Part shown: positions 43,847-52,725 of the stretch, piece after piece
How positions within the stretch are numbered: the stretch's first letter is position 1
Layout: each line of letters starts with the position of its first letter
Assembly: GCF_014192395.1 (NCBI RefSeq)
Contig: NZ_JACHXW010000025.1
Coordinates: 49,430 to 113,429, forward strand
Source of the DNA: Paenibacillus endophyticus
Lineage (GTDB): Bacteria; Bacillota; Bacilli; Paenibacillales; Paenibacillaceae
Length of the DNA: 64,000 bases
Direction: 5' to 3'
Notes under the pieces: model-generated
What the model saw: only the letters and a program-made list of their open reading frames with translations
The model's database searches: none
What the model was told of the DNA's origin: nothing
Program-made: the position numbers and the translations under genes

Positions 43847-45349
43847 TTAAAGGGAGCTCTTAAACGATGCCCTTTCTTGTGGAGGGAATCGGTGCTTCGT
43901 CGCCTGCTCATATCCATAAGCAAGCTTAATGAGCGTTGGCTCGCTGAAGGCGGTCCCGATAAAGGTTATACCCTGCGGTCCTTTGGTCACATAACCTTCT
44001 TCCGCCGTTATTCCATGTTCTGCATAGCCGCCGGGAACCGTTATGACGGGATAACCCGCTCTTGCCGCCAGGTCGTCGCCGCTCTCATCGCCTAGAAATA
44101 GGAGCGCGTCCAAACGATACTCCTCCAACGCAGCATCAAGCCCTCGCTTCCCTGCCAGCTCCTTATTTTGCCGCAAGCTATCCACATATTCCTGCTCTGT
44201 CAGCGTCCCGCTTGTTTCCTCCGAGGAGATCAGCGTGTCTTGACCGTACTTCAATGCGATTTCGGCATGCTCATTGTTATAAGCAATCAGCTCCGCAAGT
44301 GAATGTACCGGAACCGATGCCGCAAGACTGCCCAAATAGTCGTTCACATATTTCTTAAACTCATATCGCAGCACATGCCAATCCCACTCCACTTGCTCGC
44401 ATGCGAGCTCTACGGGGTCAATGATGACAGCGCCTGCCTCCTTCAAATCCGCGATAGCCGCTTCGATGACTGCCAGACGCTCCTCGTCCAAATCCTTATA
44501 ATAAAAACGCGGAATACCGATTCTAGCCTGCTTCATATATTCCTCGTCCAAGAAGACCGTATAGTCGCTGAAGCCATGCTCCGCACCGGTTAACGTAACT
44601 TCGTCCCGTTCATCTGCACCGACGATCGCACCGAGCAGGATGGCTGCGTCCGTTACGGTTCTCGCCATTGGCCCTGCCGTATCCTGGCTCGCCGTTATCG
44701 GAATAATGCCCGCACGGCTGACTAAGCCTATCGTCGGCTTGATACCGACCAATGACGTTTGGCTTGCCGGACTAACTATGGATCCCGAGGTTTCCGTCCC
44801 AATGGCAGCAGCACCCAAATTGGCGGCAACCGCAGCAGCTGAGCCAGAGCTCGAGCCGCCAATAAACAGCTCCCCCGGGCCGTACGGATTGAGCGTCAAT
44901 CCGCCTCTGGAGCTGTATCCCGCCCACATCGAACCGGACATAAAGTTTGCCCATTCCGTCATGTTCGTTTTGCCCAGCAATACAGCTCCCGCAGCCCGCA
45001 GTTTGGCGGCTACGCCTGAATCCGAAGCGGCGATGGAGCTGGCTAGAGCTACAGAACCTGCGCTCGTATGCATAAGGTCCCGCGTATCGATATTGTCCTT
45101 CAATAGGATTGGAATCCCATGCAGCAGCCCGCGCACCTTGTTAGCTGACCTTTCGCGATCCAGTGACTTGGCTATATCCAGGGCATCCGGATTCACTTCC
45201 AGAATAGATCGAAGCACGGTATCCTGTATCGCAATACGCTCCATATACAGCTGAACCAGCTCTTCCGAACTGAGCCAGCCTTCCTCCATCGCCTTCTGCA
45301 TGCTAATGATATCTGCTTCTATAATCCAGTCCTGCTTATTGATTCTCAT
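43847..45349 (-). CDS. Amidase-signature family hydrolase
   Basis: 500 residues. The catalytic triad is K84 (ILLKDNIDT), the cis-Ser at about S166 (FIGGSSSGSAAA) and nucleophile S190 (GTETSGSIVSPA). Family blocks continue with VGIKPTIGLVSRAGIIPI and DTAGPMARTVTDAA. Length and the C-terminal AYGYEQATKHRFPP fit stand-alone amidases of Bacillales rather than GatA. It cleaves an amide to acid and ammonia; the substrate is unknown. ATG behind AAAGGAGG. The ~270 bases between its stop and the serine hydrolase contain no gene I can support. Confidence 0.93.
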   Translation of the reverse strand: MRINKQDWIIEADIISMQKAMEEGWLSSEELVQLYMERIAIQDTVLRSILEVNPDALDIAKSLDRERSANKVRGLLHGIPILLKDNIDTRDLMHTSAGSVALASSIAASDSGVAAKLRAAGAVLLGKTNMTEWANFMSGSMWAGYSSRGGLTLNPYGPGELFIGGSSSGSAAAVAANLGAAAIGTETSGSIVSPASQTSLVGIKPTIGLVSRAGIIPITASQDTAGPMARTVTDAAILLGAIVGADERDEVTLTGAEHGFSDYTVFLDEEYMKQARIGIPRFYYKDLDEERLAVIEAAIADLKEAGAVIIDPVELACEQVEWDWHVLRYEFKKYVNDYLGSLAASVPVHSLAELIAYNNEHAEIALKYGQDTLISSEETSGTLTEQEYVDSLRQNKELAGKRGLDAALEEYRLDALLFLGDESGDDLAARAGYPVITVPGGYAEHGITAEEGYVTKGPQGITFIGTAFSEPTLIKLAYGYEQATKHRFPPQERASFKSSL

Positions 45350-45616
45350 GGATAACCTCCTTTGACACCTCGTGCTTACAGCTCTACTCCTTAAGAATAT
45401 CCAGTTTATGGGGATCTGTCACCGTAACGAATAGGTATAGTTAAATTTTCCCATGCTAAGAGCTGCTTCCATCGATTATCCTGCTGTATTCATGCAAGCC
45501 TCGATTTCCTCACCTGCTACGCCAGCCGCCAGGTCCATCGTATCGCCTTTAGCCCAGCATGCTACAATAGATGAATAGGCATCTGTATCGGTATAGAAAT
45601 CGGAAGGAGGTCGCCC

Positions 45617-46969
45617 ATGTATAGGTATATGCAGCTCATGAACAATCTGGAGGAGCTTATTGCGGCCACTCCCTATAAAGACGGCCATAAGCTTCCTTCT
45701 ATTCGCACGCTCGCCAGCCAATATGCATGCAGCAAAAGCACGATTATCAAAGCATTGGAAGAGCTTGAGAAGCGTCATCTCATTTATGCTATGCCGAAGA
45801 GCGGCTATTACGTAGTAAAAGGAATAATCAGCGCTGACGACAGCACAGGCAGCTTGCTGGATTTTGCCCAGACAGCGCCTGACCCAGCCTTGTTTCCCTA
45901 TCTGGACTTTCAGCACTGCATCAACAAAGCGATCGATACCTATCAAAAGGATTTGTTCCTTTACGGCACCGCCAAAGGAATGGATTCCCTCATTGAAATT
46001 GCGCGCAAGCAGTTAACGAGCTACCAGGTGTTTGCAGCAGAGCAGCACGTAATCATCGTATCTGGCATTCAGCAGGCGCTGTCGCTTCTTGCCGCGATGC
46101 CCTTCCCGAATGGCAAAAGCCAAATTCTTATCGAGCAGCCCGGCTATCATCTATTCATCTCGTATTTGGAGACGCGCCGCTTGCCGGTCATCGGCATAGA
46201 GCGCAGTCATGAGGGGCTTGATTTCGACCGATTGGAGACCCTTTTCCGCACGGGAGATATTAAGTTTTTCTATACGATGCCCCGCTTTCACAATCCGCTG
46301 GGCTGTTCTTACACACGCAAGGAGAAGCAGCTTCTTGCCAGACTCGCTGCCAAATATGACGTATATATCGTCGAAGACGATTATCTCGCGGATTTCGAGC
46401 AGGACAGCAAAGCAGATCCGATCTATGCCTACGACAGCTCGTCCCATGTCATCTACTTGAAGAGCTATTCCAAAATCATTTTCCCGGGGCTTCGCATCGG
46501 TATCGCCGTCCTGCCCGACAGCCTAACGAAGCCGTTTCGCGAGTATAAGCGGCAAAATGACATCGACAGCTCCATGCTCTCGCAGGCGGCGCTCGAAATC
46601 TACTTGCGCAGCGGCATGTTTGAGCGCCACCGCTCCCGAATCCGTGACCGCTATGCCGCAAGAGCCGCGCTGCTTGATTCGGCGCTTACGCGAGAAGCCT
46701 CTGCCGGGGGCGGTGCCTTCATGTATATTCGCCCTGAGCAGCCGATGGTACGTACGCATATCTTGCTTGATCCCTCCTTGTCGGAAGCATCAACCATCAG
46801 CCGCCTGCAGCAAGAATCGATTCTTCTGCAGTCCATTGAGCCCGACTACTTGTCCGGTTTCCCGCGAAAGAATCTATTAAAGCTGAACGTAACCAACGTG
46901 AAAGAAGATCGCATAGAAGAAGGAATCGGGCGGATTATCGGCTTAATCGCCCAATCCGCCCGCAAGTGA
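45617..46969 (+). CDS. MocR-type regulator (GntR HTH fused to a class I aminotransferase fold)
   Basis: 450 residues. An N-terminal GntR winged HTH (about 10-70, LPSIRTLASQYACSKSTIIKALEELEKRHLIY) is joined by a linker to a fold-type-I PLP domain (about 110-445), which includes the PLP region SGIQQALSL, FHNPLGCSYTRKEK, VEDDYLADF and the PLP lysine in YLKSYSKIIFPGLRIG. It is convergent with, and 2 bases from, the arginine-degradation operon. It may regulate that operon or an amino-acid-related gene in response to PLP-amino acid adducts (inference). ATG behind GGAAGGAGG. Confidence 0.93.
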   Translation: MYRYMQLMNNLEELIAATPYKDGHKLPSIRTLASQYACSKSTIIKALEELEKRHLIYAMPKSGYYVVKGIISADDSTGSLLDFAQTAPDPALFPYLDFQHCINKAIDTYQKDLFLYGTAKGMDSLIEIARKQLTSYQVFAAEQHVIIVSGIQQALSLLAAMPFPNGKSQILIEQPGYHLFISYLETRRLPVIGIERSHEGLDFDRLETLFRTGDIKFFYTMPRFHNPLGCSYTRKEKQLLARLAAKYDVYIVEDDYLADFEQDSKADPIYAYDSSSHVIYLKSYSKIIFPGLRIGIAVLPDSLTKPFREYKRQNDIDSSMLSQAALEIYLRSGMFERHRSRIRDRYAARAALLDSALTREASAGGGAFMYIRPEQPMVRTHILLDPSLSEASTISRLQQESILLQSIEPDYLSGFPRKNLLKLNVTNVKEDRIEEGIGRIIGLIAQSARK

Positions 46970-46971
46970 AC

Positions 46972-48519
46972 TTACCATTTCTCGGATACGACCTTCGCCT
47001 GCGTGAAGAGCAGCAAATAGTCGCGGCCGCCGGCTTTCGAGTCCGTGCCTGACATATTAAAGCCGCCAAAGGGATGAACGCCGACCAAGGCGCCTGTGCA
47101 CTTGCGATTCAAATAAAGATTGCCCACATGGAACTGCTCGCGCGCTTGCTCAAGGCGGCTGCGGTTCCGTGAGATAACCGCGCCCGTCAAGCCGTACTCC
47201 GTATTATTGGCGATCGCGATCGCCTCATCGAAATGCTCAGCCCGGATGAATGCCAATACAGGCCCGAATATTTCCTCTTGAGCTACACGAGCATAAGGAT
47301 CAACATCCTTAATGATCGTCGGCTCTATGAAATAGCCGCTGCTGTCGCCAATTTTCCCGCCCAGCACGATCGTTCCTTCGCTTCGGCCGACCTCGATATA
47401 TTTCAGAATGCTCAAATACGCACGCTCATCGATTACTGGCCCCACGCAGGTGCCCTGCTCGCTTGCTTTCCCCAGCTTGAGCTGCTTCGTTCTCTCCACT
47501 ACCTTCTCGATGACCTCGTCGTAGACAAGCTCATCCACGACCGCCCTTGAGCAAGCGGAGCATTTCTGTCCGGCATAGCCGAAGGCTGAGGCCGTAATCG
47601 CATCGGCGGCGAGCTCCAAATCCGCGTCGGCATCAACGATAATTGTGTCTTTGCCGCCCATCTCCGCAACGACCCGCTTCATCCATCGCTGCTCCTGCTG
47701 AACACTCGAAGCCTTCTCGTTGATGCGAAGCCCAACCTCCCGCGAGCCGGTGAAGCAGATAAAACGGGTAAGCGGATGCTCAACTAGGAAATCGCCAACC
47801 TCGCTGCCTGCACCGGGCAGGAAATTGACGACGCCATCGGGCAAACCCGCTTCATCCAGCAGCTCTGCGAACTTGGCAGCAATCACGGCGGTTGCGCTGG
47901 CAGGCTTCAGCACGACGGTATTGCCCGCCACAACAGCGGCCATCGTCATGCCTGCCAGAATGGCAAGAGGGAAGTTCCAAGGCGGAATAATAATGCCGAC
48001 TCCGAGCGGGATATACACGAGTTCATTGTCTTCCCCGCAGATTGCGACAAGCGGCTGACGTTCTGCGAGGCGCTCCATCTCGCGCCCGTAGAACTCTAGG
48101 AAATCAATGGCCTCTGCCGTATCGCCATCGGCCTCCGCCCAGCTTTTTCCCGCTTCGTATACGAGCCATGCAGAGAATTCATGCTTGCGCCGACGCAGCA
48201 AGGCGGCAGCTTTGTAGAGCACTCTTGCTCGGGCAGACGGCGCAACCCTTTTCCAATCCTCGAACGCCTCCGCCGCCGCAAGAACAGCCTGATGCGCAAG
48301 TGCCGTATCCGCTTGGGATACGATGCCTACGAGCTGATTAACATCGGATGGATTGATGGATTTGCGCTTTTGTATCGTTTCGATCCGTTCACTGCCGATC
48401 TTCAGCGTATACTCCTGTCCGAGCTCCAGCTCAACCTTGCGAAGCGCTTCCTGAAAGTCGTTGATGCTGTCGGCCTTGCTGAAGTCGGTAAACGGCTCAT
48501 TCTGGAACGGCTCCCGCAT
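46972..48519 (-). CDS. rocA: 1-pyrroline-5-carboxylate dehydrogenase
   Basis: 515 residues, the size of RocA. Aldehyde dehydrogenase blocks: IIPPWNFPLAI (NAD site), FTGSREVGLRINEKAS, the base Glu in VAEMGGKD, the nucleophile Cys in GYAGQKCSACSR, and YVAQEEIFGPVLAFIRA-like RVAQEEIFGPVLAF. It oxidises glutamate-semialdehyde/pyrroline-5-carboxylate to glutamate, the last step of arginine and ornithine catabolism. It follows rocD and rocF on the same strand (36-base gap). ATG behind AGGGGG. Confidence 0.95.
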   Translation of the reverse strand: MREPFQNEPFTDFSKADSINDFQEALRKVELELGQEYTLKIGSERIETIQKRKSINPSDVNQLVGIVSQADTALAHQAVLAAAEAFEDWKRVAPSARARVLYKAAALLRRRKHEFSAWLVYEAGKSWAEADGDTAEAIDFLEFYGREMERLAERQPLVAICGEDNELVYIPLGVGIIIPPWNFPLAILAGMTMAAVVAGNTVVLKPASATAVIAAKFAELLDEAGLPDGVVNFLPGAGSEVGDFLVEHPLTRFICFTGSREVGLRINEKASSVQQEQRWMKRVVAEMGGKDTIIVDADADLELAADAITASAFGYAGQKCSACSRAVVDELVYDEVIEKVVERTKQLKLGKASEQGTCVGPVIDERAYLSILKYIEVGRSEGTIVLGGKIGDSSGYFIEPTIIKDVDPYARVAQEEIFGPVLAFIRAEHFDEAIAIANNTEYGLTGAVISRNRSRLEQAREQFHVGNLYLNRKCTGALVGVHPFGGFNMSGTDSKAGGRDYLLLFTQAKVVSEKW

Positions 48520-48555
48520 AGACGTTGCCCCCTATCGCTATAAATCGATTCATGT

Positions 48556-49458
48556 CTACAAAATTTGTTCTCCCAGCAGCGAACCGATCAGCTCTACCGC
48601 TAGACGAGCGGTTTGGTCATGCTGGTCCAGCGCCGGATTCAGCTCAACGAATTCGGCTGAAGTCACAATGCCCGACTGATAGAGCAGCTCTAGCGCAAAA
48701 TGTGCTTCCCGGTAGCTTAAGCCGCCTTTGACAGGCGTCCCCGTACCGGGTGCCTCGAGCGGATCAAGGCTATCGACATCAAAGCTGACATGCACCCCGT
48801 CCGTCGTCTGCTTGAATTGACCGATCACTTTTTCCATTACACGGGCAATTCCAAGCCGGTCGATATCATGCATCGTATAGCAGGCTATGCCTAATGAGCG
48901 GATATATGCTTTCTCTCCCGTATCTAGCGATCTGGCGCCTACTATCGCCACATGCTCCGGCTTTATTTTGGGAACAATGCCCCTCAAGCCCGTAAGCAAC
49001 GGGATTCCGCTTCCAAGGCTAATGCCCAGCGACATGCCATGGATATTGCCGGACGGACTCGTGTCCTCCGTATTCAGATCCGAATGGGCATCGAACCAGA
49101 TGACGCCTAAATTCGCATAATGCTCGGCTAATCCCGCAATTGTCCCGATCGAAATGCTGTGGTCGCCCCCAAGCAATAGCGGGAATGAGCCATCAGCTAC
49201 CAGCTCCGATACGCGCTCCGCTAATTCGCTGCTCATCTGGTGAACCTCTGCCAAATGCTTGGCATTGGCCGATTGAAGCGGCGGCGGCTGGACCGCCGGT
49301 CTTAGCTCGCCCGCAAGCCGGTAAGCGATGCTCAGCTCCGCTAATTTGGTCTCGAGCGATGCAGCGTGCAGGATATGCGCCGGACCAAGCTCTGCCCCTG
49401 CCGTCCCGGCCCCTTTTCCAAAAGGAACCGATAAAACGGCTACCTCTTTTATCCTCAT
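48556..49458 (-). CDS. rocF: Arginase
   Basis: 300 residues from the ATG at 49458 (AGGAG at good spacing; a GTG at 49467 overlaps the rocD stop). Manganese ligands: GGDHSISIG, WFDAHSDLN, and SFDVDSLDP. The internal block GNIHGMSLG is typical of arginases. Hydrolyses arginine to ornithine and urea. Middle gene of rocD-rocF-rocA. A close agmatinase alternative is disfavoured by the GNIHGMSL motif and the neighbours. Confidence 0.94.
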   Translation of the reverse strand: MRIKEVAVLSVPFGKGAGTAGAELGPAHILHAASLETKLAELSIAYRLAGELRPAVQPPPLQSANAKHLAEVHQMSSELAERVSELVADGSFPLLLGGDHSISIGTIAGLAEHYANLGVIWFDAHSDLNTEDTSPSGNIHGMSLGISLGSGIPLLTGLRGIVPKIKPEHVAIVGARSLDTGEKAYIRSLGIACYTMHDIDRLGIARVMEKVIGQFKQTTDGVHVSFDVDSLDPLEAPGTGTPVKGGLSYREAHFALELLYQSGIVTSAEFVELNPALDQHDQTARLAVELIGSLLGEQIL

Positions 49459-49463
49459 AGCAT

Positions 49464-50681
49464 TCACTCTCCTGTTGCTGTTGCTTCTCCATTGTGAAAA
49501 ACCGACTGAATGCGTTCAAAAGCCCAATCGATTTCATCGGACGTTATCGTCAGAGGCGGAGCCAGCCTAATTACAAATTCATGGGTCTCCTTGCACAGCA
49601 GCCCTTCAAGCATAAGCAGCTCGCAATAAGCTCTTGCCGGAACAGACAGCTCAATGGCAATAAACAAGCCGCGCCCTCTAATTTGCACAATATCCGGATG
49701 CGTGAGTGCAGCCAGCTTGCTCATGAAGTAGCTCCCAAGCGAAAGCGAGCGTTCCGCGAGCTTCTCTTCCTCAATCACTGCCAGAGCAGCAATCGCTACG
49801 GCGCAGCTTAACGGATTGCCGCCAAAGGTAGAACCATGCGATCCCGGATCGAATACGTTCATAATGTCAGCATTAGCCGCTATAGCGGATACAGGCAATA
49901 CCCCTCCGCCAAGCGCTTTGCCAAGGATGTACAGATCCGGGACGACCGCTTCCCAATCGCATGCGAATCTGCGGCCTGTTCGCCCGAAGCCGGTTTGAAT
50001 TTCATCAGCGGCGAGCAGTACGTTATTCTCCTTGCACAGCGTAGATACCGCCGCAAGAAACCCGCTCGGAGGAATGCGAATGCCTGCTTCGCCTTGGATC
50101 GGCTCAAGCAGTACTGCTGCTGTATTTTTGTTCATGGCCGCCCGAAGCGCCTCGATATCTCCGTATGGAACGATTAGGAAGCCTGGTGCAAAAGGACCGT
50201 AGCCTGCCCGATAGCCCTCGCTCGATGAAAAAGAGGTTACGGTCAAGGTACGCCCATGAAAGTTTCCTTCAAAGACGACAATCTCCGCATGATCCTCAGG
50301 TACTTGCTTAACCCTGTACGCCCATCGGCGCACTGCTTTGATTGCCGTCTCAACCGCCTCCGCCCCCGAGTTCATAGGCAGAATCCGCTCCTTGCCCGTA
50401 TAGGCGGCAAGCTTCGCGCAGAAAGCGCCCAGCGTTTCATTATGAAAGGCTCGCGACGTCAGCGTAACCTTATCGGCCTGCGCCATTAGTGCCGCAATAA
50501 CGCGGGGATGGCGATGTCCTTGATTCAAGGCGGAGTATGCGCTCAGCATATCCATGTAGCGTATGCCGCTCGAATCCTCCATCCATACGCCTTCTGCGCT
50601 GTGAATCACGATCGGAAGAGGATGATAATTATGGGCGCCGTATTGCTCTGCCAGTTCGATATGAGTATGTGCCCTGTCCAT
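49464..50681 (-). CDS. rocD: Ornithine aminotransferase
   Basis: 405 residues from the ATG behind AAAGGAG; the upstream open frame to 50750 has no ribosome site. Class III aminotransferase blocks: NYHPLPIVIHSAEGVWMED, PMNSGAEAVETAIK, EPIQGEAGI, AADEIQTGFGRTG and the PLP lysine in YILGKALGGGVLPVSA. It converts ornithine and 2-oxoglutarate to glutamate-semialdehyde and glutamate. First gene of the operon; no SigL -12/-24 promoter was evident upstream, unlike B. subtilis roc operons. Confidence 0.95.
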   Translation of the reverse strand: MDRAHTHIELAEQYGAHNYHPLPIVIHSAEGVWMEDSSGIRYMDMLSAYSALNQGHRHPRVIAALMAQADKVTLTSRAFHNETLGAFCAKLAAYTGKERILPMNSGAEAVETAIKAVRRWAYRVKQVPEDHAEIVVFEGNFHGRTLTVTSFSSSEGYRAGYGPFAPGFLIVPYGDIEALRAAMNKNTAAVLLEPIQGEAGIRIPPSGFLAAVSTLCKENNVLLAADEIQTGFGRTGRRFACDWEAVVPDLYILGKALGGGVLPVSAIAANADIMNVFDPGSHGSTFGGNPLSCAVAIAALAVIEEEKLAERSLSLGSYFMSKLAALTHPDIVQIRGRGLFIAIELSVPARAYCELLMLEGLLCKETHEFVIRLAPPLTITSDEIDWAFERIQSVFHNGEATATGE

Positions 50682-50847
50682 CACCTGCTCCTTTCCGCAA
50701 GCTTTGCAAATATAGCCTTTTTTGAATGTTATGCGGCGACACGGTGACAAATAACAATGGAAGCAGCCTGATAGCTGAAGAAAGAAATATTTCTCTTGTG
50801 TGGAGGCTGAATGCTTGCTTTAATATGAAACGGGGGGATTGTACAGG

Positions 50848-51150
50848 ATGAGAAATAAAAAGGTTTTTTTTTCGATGCTTATTAGTCAAATTCTGTTCGG
50901 CTTTTTTACGCTGATTTGGTTTTTTGTTTCTTTAATGTCCTTTATGATCTTTGACAACCCGAACGGCGAAAACATGTTTTGGCCGCTTCTGCTGTTCATC
51001 TTGAATTGGCTGTATCCGGTAGCCTTAATCGCATCCATTATTATCAGCTGGGTGCTGTATCGCCGCAATAAAATGAAAGCAGCGGTAACCATATCACTGG
51101 TTCCGCTGCTTTGGGTGCTTGCTCTCGCAAGCTTATTCCTATTCGCCTAA
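50848..51150 (+). CDS. Small membrane protein, three helices
   Basis: 100 residues from the ATG at 50848 (GGGGGG ten bases upstream; a TTG at 50839 is the alternative). Hydrophobic segments at about 8-33 (MLISQILFGFFTLIWFFVSLMSFMIF), 42-65 and 78-98, with a short basic stretch YRRNKMK between the last two. No family was recognised. It is divergent from rocD and converges, with a 4-base overlap, on the phosphotransferase gene. Confidence 0.75.
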   Translation: MRNKKVFFSMLISQILFGFFTLIWFFVSLMSFMIFDNPNGENMFWPLLLFILNWLYPVALIASIIISWVLYRRNKMKAAVTISLVPLLWVLALASLFLFA

Positions 51151-52121
51151 GGACGAACATGCTCCGCGGCTTCAAGAAACCGCGCCCAGCCTTGAGCCAC
51201 GTTATCCTGCGCCCATTGCAGATGCGCCTCGTCCTCGTACTGCCTGAACGGGCACTCTATGCACATAATAAGATCCAAATACAAATCATAGAGTGCTCTT
51301 CGGCGCAACTGCTCCGGAGACAGCTCCTTCAGTCCGTAACCCGCCAGGAAAGCTGCTGATTGATTAAAATGGCTGAAATAATGCTCCATCAGCGGATCGC
51401 CCCAGAGAGCCCGCTCGAAATCGATGATGCCGGATACTTTGCCATCTTTAATAAAGACATTCCCGTCCCATAAATCCCAAGAAATAAGTCTTGGCTCCGT
51501 TATCTCATCTAAAGCGGCCGCTCTCTTGGCCGTTTCGCTTCGAATCGTCGCATAGCTCGCAGGCAATACCACCCCTTCTCTTTCTCCATCGGCAAGCACC
51601 CCGAGAAGCAGATTCATAAAGGTCTCTTGCCAGGATAGGACGACTTCCTCTGCAGCTGCGTACAGCCCAAATCGTTCTCCGCGAATTTCATTCAGCTCGC
51701 GGTTATATACGCCCAGCTGGTAGTCGATTCGGGCTTGCTGCTCCTCTGTCAAGCTGGATTTAACCTTGTTATACGGCTCGCCCTCCAGCTTCTCCATGAT
51801 GAAATATTCACAGTTAACGAGTGATTCACTCACGTCGTAGGCATATACGAACGGTACAGGCACATTGCCTGCCTTCTTCACAAGCTGAAGCACCTCTACC
51901 TCCGTTTTCATCAGCCCTCGCTCATAGCTCATCAGCTTCGTGCCTGCTGGCGGGGCCGCCTTTACGATGACTTGCTTCCCGTCCTCAAGCGTAACGAGAT
52001 ATGCCGCATTCGCCCAGCCATCTGTCAGCTCGACAGCCGCTGACGCGCCTTGACCAAGAGCCTTCCGCGCGATCGCGGACAATTCGGCTTCGGTCAGCTT
52101 TCTTTTCGTTGAGCTCTCCAT
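51147..52121 (-). CDS. Aminoglycoside phosphotransferase (APH) family kinase
   Basis: 324 residues. N-lobe: LTDGWANAAYLVTLEDGKQVIVKAAPP with the ATP lysine, then EYFIMEKLEGEPYNKV. The catalytic block normally HGDLHPGN appears as LISWDLWDGNVFIKDGK, that is D-x3-DGN, followed by GIIDFERALWGDP (Mg-binding D). The substitution of WDLWDGN for HxDxxxxN is shared by many non-resistance APH-fold kinases of Bacilli. A small-molecule kinase of unknown substrate; an antibiotic-resistance role is not supported. Confidence 0.88.
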   Translation of the reverse strand: MESSTKRKLTEAELSAIARKALGQGASAAVELTDGWANAAYLVTLEDGKQVIVKAAPPAGTKLMSYERGLMKTEVEVLQLVKKAGNVPVPFVYAYDVSESLVNCEYFIMEKLEGEPYNKVKSSLTEEQQARIDYQLGVYNRELNEIRGERFGLYAAAEEVVLSWQETFMNLLLGVLADGEREGVVLPASYATIRSETAKRAAALDEITEPRLISWDLWDGNVFIKDGKVSGIIDFERALWGDPLMEHYFSHFNQSAAFLAGYGLKELSPEQLRRRALYDLYLDLIMCIECPFRQYEDEAHLQWAQDNVAQGWARFLEAAEHVRP

Positions 52122-52321
52122 TCCTAGTCACTACCCTTCATCCATAGTAAGGGGCTTCCTGTTTCGACTACACCGAGTTATTATCCTTTGCCTATAGCCA
52201 AATGCGCCTCAGCCATGAACAAGTCCGGCATATTTCTCAGCTATGACTATTATCTAGCAGGTGTCGCGAGCTGAGCGATGCAAAATGCGCACGCTCAAGA
52301 AGTCATGACTTTGCTTTGTTA

Positions 52322-52615
52322 TTACTCGGCTTTGTCGTAGTGCTCGGCACAAAATGCGAGCACCGTTTGCTCCTCGTCCTCTTCAAGCTCGAAATCCAGA
52401 TAGGCATTCGTCGCCCTCGTCAAAAACTCGTATTTGGCTACTCTTGAGCCCGCTTCTTCCACGACAAAAATAACCCTTAAAGAGATCCCTTCCTCCTGAT
52501 AAAGCTCATCATCCTCTTCTACCTCCAGATCCAGTACCATTTCGTATCTCTTCCCTGTCAGGATGCCGTACGGATCCTTCACCAACTCACTGCTGTATTC
52601 GGTAATCGTAAACAT
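52322..52615 (-). CDS. DUF6509-type small acidic protein
   Basis: 97 residues from the ATG behind AAAAGGAG. Very acidic, with EYSSELVKDPYGILTGKRYEM, LEVEEDDELYQEEGISLRVIF and a C-terminal LDFELEEDEEQTVLAFCAEHY, matching the small Bacillales family I know as DUF6509. Soluble alpha/beta protein of unknown function. It lies between the APH-family gene and ppaC, separated from ppaC by a perfect terminator hairpin. Confidence 0.8.
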   Translation of the reverse strand: MFTITEYSSELVKDPYGILTGKRYEMVLDLEVEEDDELYQEEGISLRVIFVVEEAGSRVAKYEFLTRATNAYLDFELEEDEEQTVLAFCAEHYDKAE

Positions 52616-52662
52616 GTTATGTCCGCTCCTTTTGGTTGATTCATCCATCCGTATAGTGTAAC

Positions 52663-52705
52663 AAAAACAGCCTGAAACTTGAAATACAAGTTTCAGGCTG
52701 TTTTT
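52663..52705 (-). terminator. ppaC: Strong terminator of ppaC
   Basis: AAAAACAGCCTGAAACTTG pairs perfectly with CAAGTTTCAGGCTGTTTTT over 19 bp around a 5-base loop; the A/T ends let it act on both strands. Confidence 0.93.
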
Positions 52706-52725
52706 CTACTGCGTGATCGATCTTC

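Noticed and set aside
43675..43923. 82-codon minus-strand frame overlapping the end of the amidase gene
   Set aside because: Out of frame with the complete amidase, no ribosome site, no recognised sequence.
50682..50760. SigL (-12/-24) promoter for the roc operon
   Set aside because: No TGGCAC-N5-TTGC pattern seen upstream of rocD.
51147..52121. Aminoglycoside resistance gene
   Set aside because: APH fold, but the catalytic block is WDLWDGN rather than HGDLHPGN; such chromosomal kinases of Bacilli are generally not resistance enzymes.
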